The translations under genes were made by a program, and so were the position numbers. Of a stretch of DNA of 64,000 nucleotides, positions 35,624 to 47,839 are shown piece by piece. The notes below the pieces were generated by a model. It was not told where the DNA came from and ran no database searches. It worked only from the letters and a program-made list of their open reading frames with translations. This DNA comes from Taenia hydatigena (taxonomy: Eukaryota; Platyhelminthes; Cestoda; Cyclophyllidea; Taeniidae): positions 11,261,869-11,325,868 of the forward strand of contig JADWOT020000001.1 of NCBI GenBank assembly GCA_036345935.2. The letters run 5' to 3'. Numbering within the stretch: position 1 is the first letter of the stretch; each line of letters opens with the position of its first letter.

Positions 35624-37738
35624 TTAGATCAGAGGATAGCTGGCCATTGTAGCGATTCCACACATGTTTCCTTTGTCTCTGGCCATCCAAATGTAGCCGT
35701 CTTGTCCCCATTGCTCACCCCAACTATTCTTCACGATCCAATATTTCTGTCGCCTCTTGTCAGCATCGTAACCAACCACCAGCACGCCGTGATCTAGTTC
35801 ATCCTTTGAGCAAGTGGGGTCTTGGAAGATGCCGTCTCTGTAAACGAAAGGAAATATTAAGTAGACTATATCTGTTAACCAAATACACAACTTGGAGAGT
35901 TTGCCTCACTTGTAGAACATGAAACCTGGAGAGCTAGCGTCAATGCCGACAGAAACAGGTCCCACTTTGGCGACACTGATTTCTAATTGCTGCTCGCTCT
36001 TCTCCGGCACTTTGACGAACTTCGCCACCTTAGCAATTACCTTGGAGCGATTAAACTTGCAACTTCCATCCTGTCACAACGTAAGAGAAAGCAAATTTAT
36101 GTTGGGAGAGGTGGAGATTAATGGGAGGTGAATGGTCGAGTGTTTTTACTGTCCAATGCAGATAACACGGCGCGCATGTCTGGCTTGTACGCAAGCAATC
36201 GGTAGGTAGCTAGACCACTAATTGGAATCTGTGGAGAGATTGAGCCTAACTTTTGCCTAGCAGCACATTTGTCAGATGTGATGTTTGTAGTCAAATTTAT
36301 TGGGGAGGCATTTGGGGTTGGCACGCAAACCAAGCATCGAATCCAGTCTAAAGCACTAAAGCACAGATGCTTCCAGCTGTCGAGCAGGCAGGTTGTACTA
36401 TCCACTAGAATAGATCCCAAGTTGCTAAAATCGAACTTTGGCATAATGCACGAATTGCGGTGGGAACCATGGAATATTTTGTTATTCCACTAGCCAATCT
36501 TCCAGTTTCTAGGTTATTGTGAATGAAAGAGTGTGGTTAATTAATTTAACGAAAAGGCAAAAGGGACAACTAATGCCACTTATTGCTTGGAAGTACAGTA
36601 GAGGCTTTGAATCAACTAAAAGTTTAGTGGCCTCCTCCAAAAGTATGCACTTGAAAGTGCTGTGACAAGTTGATTGGTACATTTGGTAGCCACACCGCGG
36701 TCATCCTCTCCAACCAACACGATGTTATCAGACTTTTTCTCGTCTCTCTGCTATTACTATAAAGCTTGTAGGTTGATAGGCGTCCGGATTACCTTGCTAT
36801 TGCCTGCACGTCACACATATGAGACACATAATCATTGTAGGTGTGGGAGAGTCCCTGGATACTCAAGCGGAATGGTGGAGCTCAAGGCAATGATAAAGGC
36901 GTGTGGGATATTATTGATGTGCGCAAGTCAACAGTTCTACTTTAATAATCTCTGATAGTGGTTTGGCTATCACGGTGTTGGATCATTCCGTTCCATCTTT
37001 TAAGTATTACAGCATACAGTAGCCAATTTTGCGTACCTTTGCAGTGTATGGATAATCCCTTTCACTCTCTGCTCCATTGCGCATCCAGTATTGAAAGGCG
37101 TAGTCCATCAAGCCGCCATTGCAGCCTTCGTTGCCCTCGCTTCCACTACAGTCTACCAACTGCTGCTCAGACATGCTAATTAGCTTCCTATTCTTCTTCT
37201 TGTACTGACCTTCCAGTGCACCAGTGGCAGAGAAGGCCCAACACGAACCACACGGTCCCTACAAGCGTCAATGTTGAGGTGAAGGTGAGTAAGTGGATGC
37301 GATGCATGTGAACAAGCATACCTGATCCTTAATGGGTGTCACAAGCCCCTTCTTACGCCAGTCAATGTAATCTGGAACTCGAAGTCGCATGGGGTGCTCC
37401 ACATACTGTGTGCCCATGTTCTGCCAAAAGTCTTCCATGGAGGCCTGGTTGAGTGTGAGGTACTTCTCCGCGAACTCCTTCAACGTCAAGTCAGCGAAGG
37501 CGTTGAGTGCGGTAGAATATGTCTCCAGTCCTTGGTAGTAGCGCTGGTTGTGCCATCGGATGAACATGTAATTGCTGATAAAGATTCGCATTCGCAGGTG
37601 CTCCTCGCGTAGAGTAGGGTAGATCTTGTTGTTGGCCATTTTCCATCCATTCCAAATGCTTTGGAGGAAGGGTCGGCTTGCGAATGTGGAGGTGAAGAGA
37701 AGGATAGCGACGCAGAAGCTAGTACGTCTAACTAGCAT
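35624..37738 (-). CDS. cathepsin L-like cysteine protease, complete, 4 exons
   Basis: Secreted or lysosomal papain-family (C1A) endopeptidase. Exons on the minus strand: 37,738–37,322, 37,258–37,037, 36,070–35,910 and 35,837–35,624, all GT–AG. Introns are 63, 966 and 72 bases. Product: 337 residues. Signal peptide 1–20 ('[13 protein letters not shown]'). The inhibitory propeptide has a perfect ERFNIN motif (Glu45, Arg49, Ile52, Phe53, Asn56, Ile60, Asn64) and a GNFD-like 'ALNAFAD'. The mature enzyme starts near residue 121 ('[11 protein letters not shown]'). The active site is complete: oxyanion Gln139, Cys145 in '[10 protein letters not shown]', His283 in '[11 protein letters not shown]', Asn304 in '[10 protein letters not shown]'. 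It also has '[11 protein letters not shown]' and the usual end '[11 protein letters not shown]'. I use the Met at 37,738, not the one 8 codons upstream, because it begins the signal peptide and lies downstream of the TATA-like box. Such enzymes in flatworms digest host protein and are excreted. No lesion is seen. Confidence 0.95.
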
Positions 37739-37780
37739 TGTGGAATGGTGACAAGTGTACATAGAGCGAGATGTCCACTA

Positions 37781-37788
37781 CTTAAATA
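37781..37788 (-). promoter_or_regulatory. TATA-like box of the cathepsin L gene
   Basis: Reads TATTTAAG on the minus strand, 43–50 bases upstream of the chosen start codon. A start of transcription 25–30 bases downstream would give a very short leader and exclude the upstream in-frame ATG at 37,762. Confidence 0.45.
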
Positions 37789-37799
37789 CGCTCGAGTGT

Positions 37800-39283
37800 G
37801 TGCATATAACGTAGAGACAAATGAATTGTGCTAGAGGCTCCAGTTTGACATGTTGTATATAGATAGAATGCGCGCGATGTGAGGGGCAGTGCTGAGGTCG
37901 CATGAGTAAGAGCAATTTACAGTAGTTTTAGTGTGACGAAGGACGTTGCATCCAACACTTATAAACAATGTGGTTATGCAGACGGTGATTAAGGCTCCAG
38001 TGGCTGTCATTGTCATCCCACTCGTCTACATGTTGGTATTGTCAAATGAGCTGCATCTTCCTTGTTGTCACCTAAATTCAGGTGCGCAGTAAATGTACGT
38101 TAAATAGGGAGGTGAAGGATTAGGTGCATGCACGTGATACGCAGGCATATATAAAGGGATTCGGATGTCATAAATGCGTAGCGATCAGCAAACGGCTTCG
38201 AAACCAGCATCGCCTCAACAAAGTAGTCGTTACTCGACCAAAAATTGTAACACTTGGCACCAAAGAGATTAAAATATATATCGGAGGCTTTGATTTTCTT
38301 TTTGAAGGAGAATGCAGGGATTAGTGGGGTAACTTTGTGTTAGCTAGAGTTTATGAGTCTTCGAGCACTTTGATTGGCTATTAAATGTACCAATCTTCCT
38401 GCCACAGCACTTTCAACTGCATTGCTTCTCCTTCAAGCAATGGGTAGCTACAAGGAAACGCCTCCTAATTATTAGGACGTTCTTCAGCTTTTACCATTGC
38501 CGAGGAAATAGCGAGTTATTTATTGAAATGTCACCCACTAATACGCATCTCAAGTCGCGCATTATCCCACTTTTCTGTTTAAGCAAAGCTGCATCCCTAG
38601 TCTTGGATAGCACAACCTATTCGTCTGGTAGTTGAAGGCATTGGTAATGAGTAGGACGTCACTGTTGGGCTTTGGGCTACCATTTATGTTTGGTTGGCTT
38701 GACACACCCTAATGACTCGACGATGATTGTGACTGTAAACACAAGTCAAGCCAACTGCACTGCATTGTTTATCAGTGGTCTGACTTCCACATCCACCCTA
38801 ACCGAGAAAGTAGGGCCATGTTTACTGATTTACCGAACATCCTCTATCTCGCAATGGATGACATGCATTATGCTGGAGTTTGGAGGAATCAAAATTAGAT
38901 CAATTCTAGTGGGTGACAAAAATGGTTTGCTTAGCAGCTAAATTGTATTAGTGATTGCTTAAACATTGTGGATGCTATTTTGACTGAACTTGGTGCATGG
39001 TGAGTATGACAAACCCAAATGATTTGACGATTTTATTTAGAGGTAAGCATCACACGCAACGAATGTGCTGTTAAATACAATCCAAGTCCACTGCATTGCA
39101 TTGTTTACGAACTCATAATCTTACCACAGATTTTTGTTAGTTGTCTGACATCCTCTTACTTGCTTGCGTAGAAGCCAGCCATGCATGCTGCGTGATTTGC
39201 ACTGGACAAGCTTAATTCACTAGTAGCCCTCTTCCATCCGCCTCGCATTATCCAACCTCTCAAAACAACGCTGCCCTCTGTTA
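37800..39283. other. no gene recognised
   Basis: Upstream DNA of the cathepsin gene up to the assembly gap. Only short frames. Two loosely similar segments, 38,670–38,790 and 38,990–39,110 (both with 'tggttggcttgac'/'gtgagtatgacaaaccc' then 'tgattgtgac' / 'cgattttattt' and 'actgcattgcattgttta'), hint at a diverged direct repeat about 330 bases apart. Confidence 0.4.
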
Positions 39284-39383
39284 NNNNNNNNNNNNNNNNN
39301 NNNNNNNNNNNNNNNNNNNNNNNNNNNNNNNNNNNNNNNNNNNNNNNNNNNNNNNNNNNNNNNNNNNNNNNNNNNNNNNNNNN
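39284..39383. other. assembly gap (100 N)
   Basis: Exactly 100 N, the usual placeholder for a gap of unknown length. Sequence on the two sides may not be adjacent in the genome. Confidence 0.99.
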
Positions 39384-39663
39384 TACTACTGCACTACTGT
39401 AAAATCACCAGCGTCTACTTTGATGTGACCAGTAACGTTGCCACCACTTTAGCCTACGAAAACGCCTCCATGTACAGAACGATGCCAAGCCAATATATTG
39501 TAACCCGCCACGCGTCAATCACAAAGCACCATCCACTTTGTTCCGAATTAAACCACCCCATTAATGAAGGTGCAGGTCTTTTCAAGCAGAGTTAAATAGC
39601 TTTTATTTTAAGCTTTTCAACGCTCCACAGCATGATGCCATGGACCGCACATCGTAGGTATGC

Positions 39664-40409
39664 CTAAGCGCGTCGAATTCTTCTCCTACTCCATATGACT
39701 TTGAGACAGGCCCAGTGTACTATCTCTACAAAATTAATCATCAAATTGTTCTGCCGCCTGTTACACCAAATGCGCCAGTTATGAGGTAGCCTGAAGAAAG
39801 GGGGAAACTGGAAACCGCCTAAGAGCTCAAATATTCTCTCCATGCAGTCCAAATTCGGATAGGGATCCGACATTTTCCACATCACGTTAGTCAACACAAA
39901 TGTTTGCTTTTGCGTAAGGATATCGCCTAGTGCGTTTAGGTGTTCACACTCCCGACGTTCGAAATCCAGATAATCAAGATATAAAATGACGCAGTCATAA
40001 TCGCTCAGTTGCATCCTTTGCCCTGCTGCTTCAACTCCTTCCCACCACTCATACGTGTCCAGTAGAGCAACATCTCCTGTCCTCGAAAATCGGCCCCACT
40101 TGTCCGAAAAGTATGGGATATCCGATGATACATCCAAGCAGAGACGAATGGGGGAGCAGAATGTAACAATGACAAATCACATTTGTATCGTGTGATTTTG
40201 AATGGCGGCAGTCTTGTGCAACGACACGGCGTGGTGATCACACAGCTTATGGGACCTCGTATATAAGCAGGGAGCACTTGCGACGGAAGCCGACGAAAGA
40301 ACCTTTCTTCCTCTTCGTAACGCGTTGCTGCATTACCAACGCCATTGCGAAAAATATGAATTCCTTCATCAAAAAGCATCCGACAGATGAACCTATCCAC
40401 CCATTTCAT
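39664..40409 (-). pseudogene. unrecognised coding region interrupted by a frame change
   Basis: Two overlapping minus-strand frames look like one protein. The first starts at ATG 40,409 ('MKWVDRFICRMLFDEGIHIF', then 'RYEEEERFFRRLPSQVLPAY') and reads sensibly to about 'FKITRYKC' near 40,180. After that the sensible reading moves to another frame ('VIVTFCSPIRLCLDVSSDIP', 'DTYEWWEGVEAAGQ', 'DYDCVILYLDYLDFERRECE', 'LTQKQTFVLTNVMWKMSD') and ends in a stop at 39,664. An in-frame TGA precedes the second part, and I found no short GT–AG intron that restores the frame. So this is either a pseudogene or a sequence error close to the gap. Total if joined: about 230–235 residues. Alternating β-strand-like and helical segments suggest a folded domain, but I do not recognise the family. 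Confidence 0.5.
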
Positions 40410-40419
40410 GCAATTCAGG

Positions 40420-41100
40420 CTACATTCATTATCAGTCTCATGAATCCAAGAAGCTCGGTGCGTTTGTGCATTGGCTGTTCCCTCCTAAAAACAGTGCTTT
40501 TACTGATAACTCCTAGTGGCATTCGCAGAGAAAATGAACACCAAAAGGACATGGTAGAGTCTTGCAACGGACTCATTTAATGAGACCTACCTGAGACATT
40601 ATTACGTAAAATCTGAAAACACCTGCTTGAATGAAGCCTAGTTGAGGTGGCGAGGGATCACTAGTTAGGTATGATCACTTCTTTTATCCAGCCAAATGGC
40701 AAAGCCCATCGACCAACTGAGATCTTCTAGTGCTACTTCAAAGTGTTTGGAAGGACGTGCAGAGGTCCTGGCAGCACCGCATCAGAAAATAATTTTAGCA
40801 GTCTTATTATTTTGCATAATTTTGTCTTGTTTACATGAAATCACAAATGATAAATCTGTTGGAATTTTGAATGCCGTAATTGGAGCACGATTAAATTGGA
40901 ATAGAGAAGCACCCTGTGACATGTGTGAAGAAGGTGTTATTAATGCAGTATAGAATGTGGAGGGTGGCCGCAATCACGAACAGATGTTAATTTTTTAGGA
41001 TGGTGGGTAAACTGATGCAGATTGTAAAGTGTGCGCCTTTTACATTGCCTTGGAAAACAAGTGAATCTAAACTAGGCTTTTTGTCAGCAAACCAGTTTGA
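40420..41100. other. no gene recognised
   Basis: Short frames only (85 codons at most), with no repeat partner noticed. Confidence 0.4.
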
Positions 41101-41104
41101 ACTA

Positions 41105-43870
41105 ATCGGACAGGGATGCAACAATAGCTAATCGACGCGCCTCTTCTAATTCGCCGTCCCCTAGAACTTGCTTCACTACATTTGTCATCATTTGCTCTGA
41201 CCCGTCGACCACAGAATGAAGTTGGATAAAATTTACAACGAGGCGTGGGAGGGAGAAGAGCAAACTAAGTTACTTCATTATCAGCCACAAATTTGAGCAA
41301 ACAAAAACATTCTCAGTCATCTGTTTGCAGCACTTTTGATTTCATTTTACTCCGCATTGGATAACGCGATTTCGTAAAATTTTCCTTATGGAAAAGTGCG
41401 TAGCAGGTGCGCCGTTTTCCTCTTCCTCCTCGATCTTCAGAATATCAGACTGGTTTGACAAGTACAGGATGCGTCCTACTTCTAGATCCCAGTCATGCCA
41501 TTTCGAGCATTCGATAGTTTGACAAGAGTGCGATTTTTGCACTTTACCTGCTCGTTTCTCCGCAGATTTATGTGAATGTCTTTGCAGTTACGTTTCTGAT
41601 TGCTATCAACCGAATAGCTCACTATACCGGAAAATCCCGTCCCTTTTGATGGCAAAAGCTGAAGTGACCAATCTAATGATTTGTGCATGCATAGATTTAA
41701 TTTCCGTCACTTTCGTAAGCAGTCTATCATATCAAGATTGCCTCGATAGAGCGATGGTAGAGGACCTACGATATCATTGTCAATTCTTCCCACTGGGACC
41801 CCTTCAGACGTAGGTTGGAGCGATGCGATCGCTGTGATATCAGGCCCTTTAAAAGCGCCTTTGGTGCCGCAAGTTTTGCATCACCCAATTGGTCCAGTTA
41901 CTTGTGGAGCACTCTTAAAGAACTGCTTGCACCAATGTCTATGATGCCGTTAGACACAGAAGAGGCCTGACACCTTCATAATATTGTAAAACTTCAACCC
42001 TCAGAGAATGTTTTATCCATTATTGGCATATCTATCCCACTTTCCAGACGAGTTTTTGCCTTTGGCTGTAAGTTGGCAATAAGAAGGTGAATGGAAGCCC
42101 TCGTGCACCGGAACCGTGCAGAGGTTGGTACTCCGCATCCTCTTCCGGCGATATTTAATACATCCGCACTACAACATCGTCTCCTTCTGTCGAGACTGGT
42201 CTACTAGACGGCAGAGTGTCTGCATCACTATGTGGGTGCTCTCTCCTGGCAAATAATAGTTGACATCGTCGTTGAGCAGTCTAATCTTCCTACTCATCCA
42301 TTATGCCGACTGATAGAATTGGCTTGCCAAATAATGATCACGAATTAAACAGTCTGTCCCACACTTCTACACAACAAGAACATCCTTTTATTTAATAGAG
42401 GCAAGTTTCGCCATCCGGCAAGGAGACTGGCTGACTATCTATTCAACCGTCTTTGTAATACACATTGATGCAACGTTTGTGGACTTTTTTTTAGCCACCT
42501 TCACCTTTCTACATTGGTGGATTAGGCGTAAGTCCTGCCCCGAGAAGCATTCGCCGCAAATTGTGGCGAAATGGCGTCATCAGTGCAACTCACCACCGTC
42601 CTCCTTATTCGTCGGCATCCAGTGTGACAAAGCACTCGTAAAGGCAAAATTTTGCGCTAAAAGCAAGAACAATTACTCTTAGGAGCAGTTGAATGAACTG
42701 CCCTGAGTGTTTTTGGTGGTCCCGTTCTGCCAGAAGCTAAAAATCACTTGCGTTGCAAGCATAGCAGCGCGCAATGATTAGGGTAACTCTGCCACAATTA
42801 CTCCTCTTTTGCAAGGGGATAGACGACAACTCTCTTCGTAACGAAGTTCTCTTTGTTTGCTGTCCGCTACTCTCCTAGAGAGCTTTTAGGAAGAGAGACA
42901 GAATTACACGACCTCCATCTCTCCCTCATTCTTTCTGCTGACGCCTTTTATTTCTCCATGGCGGACGCATGATCGAATGAAACGACTCTATGTCGTAAAG
43001 CCGTTCCGTATGGACGACCGAGACTGCACAATGACTTAATAGAGTTAGGGGAATGTCGACACAAATCAGACCCCATTAATCAGACTCCATCGGTATCAAC
43101 GCAACAGACCATTTAACACACTGCCGTAGCAAACAAATGTTTTGACAACAGCATTAATCTGTTGCTCATTTACTTTGGCGATCGCGTAAATGTGTGGAGA
43201 ATATGACAATGCAATGAAATGGTCGTCCTTTGCGCTCCTAAATCCCACCCAAACAACCACTGTTTGTACTATCACCTTTAACCTGAATCTGTTCACATTA
43301 TGGTGGAATAGAGACACCGAATGTGGCAAAACATTACTTAAAATTGTGCAATAAACGAAAGCAGAGGCGGGTAGGGGCTGAAGAAAGGTCATCGGTTCTT
43401 AAATACTAAAATTCTTAGTGGCCTGCTTTGGTCCTAAGCAGACGCTTTGGATTTAGCGGGAACATAAGAAGAGAATTAGTAGGGAGTAGCTTTGAGCGTT
43501 TCAATCTTGCCGCCAACGCTCCGATGAAGCAAGGAAGATAACCGTGATGATGTCAATGATGCCTGCGAATCGTAAGCAGGACTCTTCATTACTGCTACAT
43601 GGTGTTTGCGTCTGCGAGTGGCTCATACCCTATTCATTCCTTAAAGGGGAGGAAGTTGTGGACACTCCGAGTGCTTAAGCACCTCGATCTCCTCGATCCA
43701 GTTTATGCCGTCGCTTGCCTCCTTTTGGTAGATACCTTCCCAGAGCGGTATTGCTGGTATCTACCCTGTAGCAATAAAAATGGCCAATAAGCCATTAATG
43801 ATGGAAGTAACTGGGAAGCTTACAAGCCTTAAATCAGCTAACGACTTCTTCGGTCAGCCAATTGATCCGT
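41105..43870 (-). repeat. dispersed repeat X, inverted copy 2
   Basis: Reverse complement of about 12,370–14,930. Examples: 41,110–41,160 mirrors 14,880–14,930, 42,890–43,040 mirrors 13,040–13,165, and 43,650–43,730 mirrors 12,480–12,570. Many small indels suggest an old duplication. No open frame is shared intact between the two copies. Confidence 0.85.
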
Positions 43871-43879
43871 CTTACCACT

Positions 43880-45880
43880 TTAATAAAATGGTCCTAGCAC
43901 CCCTGGTGGATACTTGAAATCAAGTCCGCTCCCTGCCCATTTTACGCAGTTTGTTGGCATAAATTATAGCCAAAGATGTTCTCCTAGTAAGGGTAATCAA
44001 TCGCCAGGCATCTATCCATGTAAAAGGACTTGGCGATGTGCCACTACTTGGAATTATGTATGTTGAGTGAAATATGCTAGTGCTTACAATACACATTTGG
44101 TGAGTAGTTCATGCAAGTTTTAACCTTGGTCGTGAATATTCAGTTTTATGCTACCATTTTCACAAAGAGTAGTAATTGTGAGTTATCAGACGCCCAATAT
44201 GCAATGCGGTATAGCAGAGTTTATCAGACTATTCACCGACTAGAATGCGTTGACATGATGAAGAACCTAGGAAACATTAGATGGATCGCTGAGCCCTGGC
44301 AATTACATCCTCAAACAAAACTACCACTTAGCTAGCACCTATCTTGTACAGAAACTGCTCTTCTCATTCATACACACTGATGAGAATATTCGGTAGTCAT
44401 TAATTTGTAAATTCACCCTAATCACGTTGTTTTACCGAAGTAGCTACAATAACCATGTAGAATCTTTCCATCAGCCTCAAAACCAATGCTTGTTTTTCTT
44501 CTCACTTACAATTGTTTATTTATTTTTTTCAAGTTTCCTTAACGTATCATGATGGGCATGGGATGTACTACGAAATCAAATTTCCGCAATTAGGCTATTT
44601 ATTGTGATCAGCTTGAGAAGGTTGAATATATTTTGTTTGACTTTACAAATGGCTGCCACTCTTGGGGTTTGCTTACCTCTAGGGCCATATTAGTTTGCAT
44701 TAATTTGTGAGTAATTAAAGTGCCATCAAAACCATGCAGCAAGTGTGCTAGCGCACCACTTTTTCTCGATGAGAATACGATAATAGAGTGGAGTGCAAGA
44801 AATTCGAAAATTGTAGCAGACATGGAAGCTGCAGGTAGCTGTGGAGAAGTCGTAAAGTACTTTCTTTTTACCTGCTTTACAGGAATGTTGCATCCAACCA
44901 ATCGCCTCAAACGTCAACGATGTTGTCAGTGAGTGCTCAAGTCACTTTTTCCTTACCTCTGTTGTGCTTTAACTTACTCTAACTTACTTATTGCTCTTTT
45001 TGTTAATATCAAGCAGAAAGTGTTATTTTGGGGAAACCAGGCTAACCATCACTCATCAAGGGAAGAATTATGGGAATTACGTGCAAGCTTCAGCGAGCAG
45101 GGTTTTCACCATCTCACGATATTATTCTCAGAGATGATAGTAGATTGGTATAAGACGAAACACTAGTAAGCAAGAAGAGCAAAGGCTAAGCTGATTACAA
45201 ATGAACAGACTGAGAGACTGCAGACGCGTCAGAATGCATTCCACGGAACTAACATCGCAAAGGTGTGGTAGTGGTTATTACACAAGTAGCACGCGCAGTG
45301 CTTAATTGCACCAGCGTAGTGCTTAAGCCAAGGAGGCTCTGGATGTCGGATTTAGAAGGGAGCAATTATCTTTCAGTTATGCTACATTCTTCAAATATTA
45401 ACCTCAAAGCATAGTTTTGTCCAGCGGATCACCCTAACCACATCCATGCACTAAGCAGTCTGCCACTCAAACGAATTTACTGGTATACGCGGCATGCAAA
45501 AACCATTCTGCAACGGACCAAATGAACTAGCTTAGTCATAAAAAATGACCAGCGTAAAGAAACTACTGAGACACATACTTAATTTCAAGTTCAGCATCGA
45601 GGTTAGAGTAAATGCGTGCCTTTATTTAAGAAAAGTGCGCTCAAGGTCTGGAAGTAAAGATGGGAAGAAAATGACTCAGGGAGTGGTGCTAGCAGGATGA
45701 GCAACAACGGTAAGGGCATAGCTCGTTGCAAAACTAACTACACAGTGGAGCAGCCCAGTCGAACAGAAGGGCGTACGGCGTTGGGTATAGGCAGCAGAGT
45801 TAAGGAAACACGAGGCTTGGAGTAGTGATTAAAACATAGATGATCACTGCACCTTTACAGTCTAAAAACTATCATCATCT
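43880..45880. other. no gene recognised
   Basis: Frames of up to 100 codons overlap on both strands at 44,608–44,932 without a known motif. Nothing else was seen. Confidence 0.4.
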
Positions 45881-45889
45881 CAAAAATCA

Positions 45890-46060
45890 ACTCTATACTG
45901 TGGTACGTCGCCTCGTTCCATCTATGCATCAGAGCTCTGGAGAGAACTCACGAATGAACCCTTTCGATGCCACCAACACTTGTAAGTATTGAAGACGAAG
46001 AGTCACCTAAGAACCTTTGACTTTAGCATGATGCCTTCGTGACTGACCACCAAGTACAGT
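45890..46060 (+). repeat. short direct repeat, copy 1
   Basis: Matches 46,690–46,870, about 800 bases downstream. Shared order of blocks: 'ttccatctatgcatca' / 'ttcatctatacatca', 'tttcgatgccaccaacacttgtaagt' / 'tttcgacgctaccaacgcttgttagt', 'gatgccttcgtgactgacc' / 'gaggccttcgtgactgacc'. Confidence 0.7.
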
Positions 46061-46689
46061 GTCAAATTGTGGGATACGCTTAGTTAGAACAGAGACTTAT
46101 GCCACACATAATGGTCTAGAAGCCCTGTGACATCAAGGAAATGACGGAAGTCAGTGACTGTGCGTCGACTGTGGGAAATGGAATCGAGCAAGGGAGGAAC
46201 ACGCATTCTCATCACCCTGTTTACTCCTTAGGCATATCGTTTTGACTTACTCTTTTGGATTAAGCATACAGATATTGGCACATGTGTTTGTCGACGATCC
46301 ATGTGATCGTGTAAAGTACACTGAATCAGCCTTTGCTTTCGTAGTCAAAATCACCGACTTCCTTCTTGTTAGCTTCTCGATAAAATTTGAGTCTTACATT
46401 CACTCCTACCCATCGCATGGAAAACTGAGGTGTTTTGAATCCATACACAAATTTGTAATACCTGTTTTGTCAAAGACAAATCACAGGGTAGAATATTTAT
46501 CAGAATTCTTTAATGCAAACTAGAGTATATACCCTACTCACATGTGACTTAATTTGTTAACTTTAGCCATTACTTATAAATACGCCTTTGTCAAATCAAT
46601 CGCATGCATGAACATGCTGCATGGCAGGGAATTCCAGCAGATCTCCTTCTTTCGACCAAAATATGAATTTGAGACCTTAGCATCACCTC

Positions 46690-46965
46690 GATGACCGACT
46701 CGAAATCGCGGTGTGCTGCTTCATTTCATCTATACATCAAAAATGAAGAGCAAACGTTCTGCTGAACTCTTTCGACGCTACCAACGCTTGTTAGTGTCGA
46801 TGACGATGAGCCACCCAAGGACCACTGACATTCAGCCCGAGGCCTTCGTGACTGACCTCACAATCACCAACATTGCATTTGCCCTCATCTGCCTTCTGAT
46901 GATGCCGCCGACAGATCCATGAACTCAGCTTCCACTTGCGTCACCAATTCTGAGGTGACTCCGTA
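46690..46965 (+). repeat. short direct repeat, copy 2, followed by a Y fragment
   Basis: 46,690–46,870 pairs with 45,890–46,060. Immediately after, 46,890–46,960 ('gccgccgacagatccatgaa') matches 31,120–31,190 of inverted Y copy B. The junction shows that these repeats are mosaics. Confidence 0.6.
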
Positions 46966-47119
46966 GGATAGAAAAAGAATTGTTGCACACGAATCTGATT
47001 TTCACCTTCAACTTAAGTGTGGTCAGCGAGACGTGTCTAAGGACAAACAAGTAGCCGAATGCGTTCACTGAAGGCACAATGGCTGAAAAGGAAGGAGAAA
47101 GCTGTCAAAACTTTGTAAA

Positions 47120-47830
47120 GATGTGTCTACCAGAAGTACTACGATCACAGCATCAGCGTCACTTGCAAATGCGATTGCATCATGGAAGCTGTCCTGTATT
47201 GGCTATGCAATGTCTCCAACTATCTTCTCTATGATATTGTCACTTAATACAGTCGTGGTTTCAAGTCCGGTGTCTCGCATTTTAATCATTAACACCTTCT
47301 CATGTTTCACCCCACTCACTTCAATCTGTCTCCTTCATCCCGCGGTTTTGCGAATCCATACATTCCATATGCGTGGCATCGCATCAAATTGTACCACATT
47401 TCATCTTTGCATATTTGCCCCTTGATCAGTGATTTTACTCATACCTCTTGCTTAAATGTTTTTCATCCCATGAGGAGTAGGCTTCCAAAGTGCAGTTACT
47501 TTATAATTTTATCCACATACGGTCATGAAGTGCATTATTAATTGTTCCCTCTGTCGCTCATTTCCAAAGGCTAAAATTTCATATTCATGAGTTGTGTATG
47601 GAGACTTACCAAGTTTCCAACCAAATAAACGGGCTTATGTATGCGTGTGTACGTAAGGAGTGTTTTGATGGTCTTAGTAGTTGGGTTGGAATCATGACCT
47701 GTGCCATAATGGAAGGATTATTGTTAGAAACCTAGCATTGCAAGAGCAGTCACAGTAGATGCAACTTGACACCCTATCTCTAAGGCCACATCACCTTTTT
47801 CAAGGATTACTTGCTACTAAAAAGCACTGG
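47120..47830 (+). repeat. direct repeat W, copy 1
   Basis: Aligns with 55,000–55,690. Landmarks: 'gaagctgtcctgtatt' / 'gaagctgtcccgcatt', 'atacattccatatgcgtggcatcgc', 'accacatttcatctttgcatat', 'aggcttccaaagtgcag' / 'agacttccaaaatgcag', 'acggtcatgaag', 'tagttgggttg'. Diverged (roughly three quarters identical in the good blocks), with no shared long frame. Confidence 0.75.
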
Positions 47831-47839
47831 GTACCAAAT

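Noticed and set aside
35644..35890. ATG at 35,890 as start of a short protein
   Set aside because: It is intron 3 read through into the last cathepsin L exon. The true exon starts at 35,837.
37739..37762. Upstream ATG of the cathepsin L frame
   Set aside because: It would put eight residues before a well-formed signal peptide and lies too close to the TATA-like box.
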